7,203 nt of DNA from Clostridium sp. CAG:169 (GTDB lineage: Bacteria; Bacillota; Clostridia; Oscillospirales; Ruminococcaceae): positions 1-7,203 of the forward strand of contig FR880127.1 of the NCBI GenBank assembly GCA_000435195.1, written 5' to 3'. Under the pieces are notes generated by a model, which made no database searches, was not told the origin of the DNA, and saw only the letters and a program-made list of their open reading frames with translations. A program made the position numbers and the translations under genes. Every line of letters begins with the position of its first letter. Within the stretch, counting starts at the first letter, position 1. Of the stretch, positions 3,709-7,203 are shown piece by piece.

Positions 3709-6132
3709 GTGGTGGCAGATGTGGTGGTGGAAAATGCCTCCTATTCCTTTGACATCCCCTTTTCCTACCGGGTGCCCGGAAGGATGGAAGGACAGATTCG
3801 ACCCGGGTGCAGGGTGCTGGTCCCATTTGGACGCTCCAACCGCTCCAAGCAGGGTCTGGTGCTGCACTTGCAGCCGCAGGACCCGCAGTCCCAGCAGCTC
3901 AAGCCCATCAAGATGCTGCTGGACCAAAAACCGCTGCTGGGTGAAGAACAGCTGTGGCTGCTGGAGCTGCTGCATCAGCGCACTTTTTGCACCTACTATG
4001 AAGGGCTGCGGGCGCTGGTGCCCAGCGGGCTGACCTTTCGCCTGAAGCTGATGTGTTCACTGGGAGAAGCAAGACCGCAGCAACCGACCGACAAGCAAAG
4101 GCAGCTGCTGGACTACCTGTCTGCAAAGAAAAAGCCGGTGGAGCTGGAGCATCTGCTCGAGCAGCTGGAGCTGGAGCGGGGAGAGGCGGACTTTGAGCAG
4201 CTGTTGGAGGAGGGTGCAATCCTGCTGACCGAGCAGGCGACCGAAAAAATTGCCGACAGCAAAGAGGTCATGGTGCGCAAGAGCGAGGACTGTGAGCAGA
4301 AGCTGGAAGGGGTCCGCCTGACGCCGGCAAGAAAAAAGGTGCTGGCACTGTTGGAGCAGACACCCTGCGCCTCCCTCAAGGAGCTGTGCTACTACGCAGG
4401 AACCACCCGACAGACGCTGGATAAGATGGAAAAAGCCGGACTGCTGTGCTACTACGGCAGGCAGGTCTTTCGCAGCCCGTATGCCGACAGGGAGGAGGAG
4501 AATCCGACACCGGTCACCCTCAATCCCTCGCAGCAGCAGGCGCTGGACGGTCTGTGGGAACAGTGGCAGCGGGGAGAAGGCTCCGCCTTGCTGTACGGTG
4601 TGACCGGCAGCGGAAAAAGCCAGGTCTATCTAAAGCTGGCAGAGCAGGTGCGCGCACAGGGCAAAGGGGTCATCATTCTGGTGCCGGAAATTTCCCTCAC
4701 GCCGCAGACGGTCCGGCTGTTCCGCAGCCGATTTGGTCAGCGGGTGGCAGTGCTGCATAGCGGACTGACCATGGCAGAGCGCGCCGACGAGTACCGGCGC
4801 ATCCAGCAGGGCTTGGCAGATGTGGTGGTGGGTACCCGCTCGGCGGTGTTTGCGCCGCTGGAAAAGATTGGGCTGATTGTGATTGACGAGGAGCAGGAGG
4901 GAGCCTATGCTTCCCAGCAGTCTCCGCGGTATCATGCGCGGGACATCGCCCGTGCGCGCTGTCACCGCCATCAGGCGCTGCTGCTGCTGGCATCGGCGAC
5001 TCCGTCGGTGGAAACCTTCTATCAGGCACAGCGCGGGCGCATCCGGCTGTATACCCTGACCCATCGGTATCTGGGGAACCAGCTGCCGAAGGTGCAGATT
5101 GTCGATTCCACCCAAAGCTATGGCTTTGACATCAGCCAGGAGCTGACCGCCGAGCTGCTGGACAATCTCAAGGCGGGACAGCAGAGCATCCTGCTGCTCA
5201 ACCGGCGCGGTTACCACACGGCAGTGCGCTGCAACAGCTGTCAGGAGGTGGTCAAGTGCCCCAACTGCTCGGTGGCTTTGACCTACCACAGTGCCAACCA
5301 CCGGCTGATGTGCCACTACTGCGGCTATTCCCGCGATTTGGACCAGGATTGTCCCAACTGCGGCAGCAAGCTCATCAGCTACACCGGCAGCGGGACCCAG
5401 CGCATCGAGGACGAACTGCACCGCCTGTTTCCGCAGGCAAAGATTTTGCGGATGGACTTGGACACCACCATGTCCCGTATGTCGCATGAAACCAAGTTTG
5501 GAGAGTTTGCACAGGGCAAGTATCAAATCATGGTGGGGACCCAGATGGTTGCCAAGGGACTCAACTTCCCGGATGTGACGCTGGTGGGTGTGCTGGGAGC
5601 GGACCAGTCGATTTTTTCCCAGGATTTTCGTGGGTGTGAACGGGCGTTCTCACTGCTGACCCAGGTGGTCGGTCGGTGCGGACGCGGCAGGCTGCCGGGC
5701 AGGGCGCTGATTCAGACCGCCGTGCCGCAGCATCCGGTCATTTTGCAGGCGGCAAGGCAGGATTACGACAGCTTTTACGCCGATGAAATCAAAAGCAGGA
5801 AGCTGGGACTCTACCCACCGTTTTGCACCCTTTGCCAGGTGGGATTTTCCGGGGAACAGGAAGAAAAGGTGTGCGCGGCGGCGATGTGGTTTGCCAAACA
5901 CTTTGGGCAGAGGGCAAAAAAGGATTACCCGGATTTGCCGCTGCGGCTGATGAATCCCTGCGAGATGGCTTTGGCAAGAATCGCAGGAAAGTATCGCTAC
6001 GGAGTGATGATCAAGTGCCGGATGAGCGAGCGTTTTTCCCGCCTGATGTGGGAGATGCTGCGGGCGTTCGACAGTGAAAAAAATAACCGTTCGGTCCATA
6101 TCTGGGTGGATATGAACGGAAACGACCTTTAA
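3709..6132 (+). CDS. priA: Primosomal protein N' (replication restart helicase PriA)
   Basis: An 807-residue superfamily 2 helicase that reloads the replisome at stalled forks. The N-terminal DNA-binding domain (about residues 1-105) starts VADVVVENASYSFDIPFSY; a winged-helix region follows. The helicase core has Walker A GVTGSGKS (297-304), Walker B IDEEQ (392-396), PRYHARD and SATPSVET (429-436). Eight cysteines (508, 511, 517, 520, 535, 538, 548, 551) form the two zinc sites between the helicase lobes. The second lobe has GTQMVAKGLNFPDV (610-623) and QVVGRCGRG (652-660). Start GTG 3709 has AGGAGGG (3694-3700) 8 nt upstream. DEEQ replaces the DEEH of enterobacterial PriA, and GRCGR replaces the usual GRAGR; all catalytic positions remain. 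It follows rpoZ after a 121-nt structured gap and precedes def by 38 nt. No frameshift is apparent. Confidence 0.97.
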   Translation: MVADVVVENASYSFDIPFSYRVPGRMEGQIRPGCRVLVPFGRSNRSKQGLVLHLQPQDPQSQQLKPIKMLLDQKPLLGEEQLWLLELLHQRTFCTYYEGLRALVPSGLTFRLKLMCSLGEARPQQPTDKQRQLLDYLSAKKKPVELEHLLEQLELERGEADFEQLLEEGAILLTEQATEKIADSKEVMVRKSEDCEQKLEGVRLTPARKKVLALLEQTPCASLKELCYYAGTTRQTLDKMEKAGLLCYYGRQVFRSPYADREEENPTPVTLNPSQQQALDGLWEQWQRGEGSALLYGVTGSGKSQVYLKLAEQVRAQGKGVIILVPEISLTPQTVRLFRSRFGQRVAVLHSGLTMAERADEYRRIQQGLADVVVGTRSAVFAPLEKIGLIVIDEEQEGAYASQQSPRYHARDIARARCHRHQALLLLASATPSVETFYQAQRGRIRLYTLTHRYLGNQLPKVQIVDSTQSYGFDISQELTAELLDNLKAGQQSILLLNRRGYHTAVRCNSCQEVVKCPNCSVALTYHSANHRLMCHYCGYSRDLDQDCPNCGSKLISYTGSGTQRIEDELHRLFPQAKILRMDLDTTMSRMSHETKFGEFAQGKYQIMVGTQMVAKGLNFPDVTLVGVLGADQSIFSQDFRGCERAFSLLTQVVGRCGRGRLPGRALIQTAVPQHPVILQAARQDYDSFYADEIKSRKLGLYPPFCTLCQVGFSGEQEEKVCAAAMWFAKHFGQRAKKDYPDLPLRLMNPCEMALARIAGKYRYGVMIKCRMSERFSRLMWEMLRAFDSEKNNRSVHIWVDMNGNDL

Positions 6133-6170
6133 TATACAAAAGATGACAGAGTGAAAGGATGTTTTAGAAG

Positions 6171-6644
6171 ATGGCAATTCGCAATATTGTAAAAGATACC
6201 GATGGATATGATACCCTGCATAAAAAATGCCGTCCGGTCACAGACTTTAATCAGAAGCTGTGGGATTTGCTGGACGATATGGCACAGACGATGTACAAAG
6301 CACAGGGTGTAGGACTGGCAGGTCCGCAGGTCGGAATGCTCAGACGGGTGTTTGTCATCGACGTAGGAGAGGGAATCCTGGAGTTTGTCAACCCGGAGAT
6401 TCTGGAAACCTCCGGCACGCAGGAGGGAGCAGAAGGCTGCCTTTCTTTCCCCGGCGAATACGGCATGGTGGAAAGACCAAACCATGTCAAGGTGCGCGCA
6501 CAGAACCGCATGGGCGAATGGTTTGAGCTGGAGGGCGAAGAGCTGCTTGCACGCGCCATCTGCCACGAGAACGACCATCTGGACGGCGTGGTCTTTAAAG
6601 ACCGGATGTCCCGCCTGCTGACCGAAGAGGAACTGGCGGACTAA
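6171..6644 (+). CDS. def: Peptide deformylase
   Basis: A 157-residue metalloenzyme that removes the formyl group from the N-terminal methionine of new proteins at the ribosome. All three family motifs are present: GVGLAGPQVG (residues 46-55, with Q53), EGCLSFPG (88-95, with metal ligand C90) and HENDH (132-136, metal ligands H132 and H136, catalytic E133). Compared with the common GLAAPQVG and CLSVPG forms there is Ala-to-Gly in motif 1 and Val-to-Phe in motif 2. Length fits the short bacterial type. ATG 6171 has a purine-rich site AAAGGA (6154-6159) at a rather long 11-nt spacing. It lies 21 nt before fmt, the gene for the opposing step of the formyl cycle, and is probably cotranscribed with it. 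Confidence 0.96.
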   Translation: MAIRNIVKDTDGYDTLHKKCRPVTDFNQKLWDLLDDMAQTMYKAQGVGLAGPQVGMLRRVFVIDVGEGILEFVNPEILETSGTQEGAEGCLSFPGEYGMVERPNHVKVRAQNRMGEWFELEGEELLARAICHENDHLDGVVFKDRMSRLLTEEELAD

Positions 6645-6665
6645 GGATAGGGGAGGCAAAACAGC

Positions 6666-7203
6666 ATGAGGATTGTATTTATGGGTACACCGGAGTTTGC
6701 CGCTGCCTCGCTTGAGCAGCTGCTGACCACCCGGCACGAGGTCGTGGGTGTGTTCACCCAGCCGGATAAGCCAAAGGGCAGAGGCTACAAGCTGGTACCG
6801 CCGCCGGTCAAGGAACTGGCACTGGCGCATCAGATCCCGGTGTTCCAGCCGCAGAAGATGCGCGACGGGCAGGCACTGGAAATTTTGCAGCAGCTGCAGC
6901 CGGAGCTGATTGCGGTGGTTGCCTATGGAAAACTGCTGCCAAAGGAAATTTTGGAGCTGCCAAAGTACGGCTGTATCAACGTACATGGTTCGCTGCTGCC
7001 AAAATACCGCGGTGCAGGTCCAATCCAGTGGAGCATCATCGACGGAGAAAAAACGACCGGTGTCACCACCATGTACATGGGCGAGGGACTGGACACCGGC
7101 GATATGATTTTAAAGAAGGAGACCCCCATCGGGGAGAACGAGACCTATGGGGAGCTGCACGACCGTCTGGCAGTCATCGGTGCGCAGGCGCTGGTGGAAA
7201 CGG
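6666..7203 (+). CDS. fmt: Methionyl-tRNA formyltransferase (3' end beyond the window)
   Basis: The first 179 codons are present and the frame runs open off the window edge; the family is usually about 310 residues, so the C-terminal tRNA-binding domain is missing here. The enzyme transfers a formyl group from 10-formyl-tetrahydrofolate to initiator Met-tRNA. It starts MRIVFMGTPEFA, the standard beginning. Other family features are FTQPDKPKGRG (residues 30-40), the catalytic set N105, H107 and D143 (contexts INVHGSLLP and GLDTGD), and the RGAGPIQW segment (115-122), where RGAAPI is more usual. The start at ATG 6666 has AGGGGAGG (6649-6656) 9 nt upstream. It follows def in the conserved order. 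Confidence 0.96.
   Translation, partial: MRIVFMGTPEFAAASLEQLLTTRHEVVGVFTQPDKPKGRGYKLVPPPVKELALAHQIPVFQPQKMRDGQALEILQQLQPELIAVVAYGKLLPKEILELPKYGCINVHGSLLPKYRGAGPIQWSIIDGEKTTGVTTMYMGEGLDTGDMILKKETPIGENETYGELHDRLAVIGAQALVET

Noticed and set aside
4630..5526. Minus-strand open frame of 298 codons opposite the priA helicase core
   Set aside because: Antisense shadow of the conserved helicase motifs; no family resemblance.
6129..6986. Minus-strand open frame of 285 codons spanning def and the start of fmt
   Set aside because: Crosses two clearly real genes and their intergenic gap on the other strand; no conserved motifs.
1..7203. CRISPR array, insertion sequence, toxin-antitoxin or phage genes
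   Set aside because: No regularly spaced direct repeats, transposase motifs, or small unassigned gene pairs; nearly all of the window is covered by recognised genes and short gaps.

Overview
The window looks like chromosomal core DNA from an anaerobic Firmicute, probably a Clostridia/Oscillospiraceae-type gut bacterium. The grounds are the gene order yicC-remA-gmk-rpoZ-priA-def-fmt, strong AGGAGG-like ribosome binding sites, sigma-A-type promoters, a remA gene and fairly G+C-rich coding DNA. The lineage is an inference; no 16S gene or other direct taxonomic marker is present.

Layout. Positions 27-102 (minus strand) hold a complete tRNA-Ala(GGC) with an encoded CCA and a perfect consensus promoter at 123-151. 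Diverging from it is a plus-strand gene for an FkbM-type SAM methyltransferase with an added N-terminal Rossmann-like domain (242-1345). It has its own extended -10 promoter and probably starts at TTG. A 191-bp gap follows (1346-1536, counted to the preferred yicC start), with a promoter and a leader hairpin. Then comes a long co-directional run: yicC (YicC-family endoribonuclease), remA (DNA-binding regulator), gmk (guanylate kinase), rpoZ (RNA polymerase omega), priA (replication-restart helicase), def (peptide deformylase) and fmt (Met-tRNA formyltransferase, cut by the window end).

The run is a housekeeping operon. It joins RNA turnover, GMP phosphorylation and an RNA polymerase subunit to replication restart and the formyl-Met cycle: fmt adds the formyl group to initiator Met-tRNA and def removes it from nascent proteins. 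Gene pairs are tightly packed. remA/gmk and gmk/rpoZ each overlap by exactly 8 nt, which suggests translational coupling. The one wide internal gap (3588-3708, rpoZ to priA) holds a terminator-like hairpin with a U-run. It lies where coaBC sits in Bacillus-type versions of this operon.

I found no mobile element, CRISPR array, toxin-antitoxin pair or defence gene, and nothing that amounts to a new biological system. The points most worth a second look are the structured rpoZ-priA gap, the acidic RemA tail whose codons also carry the gmk ribosome binding site, the two-domain FkbM protein and the palindrome at the 3' end of the tRNA.
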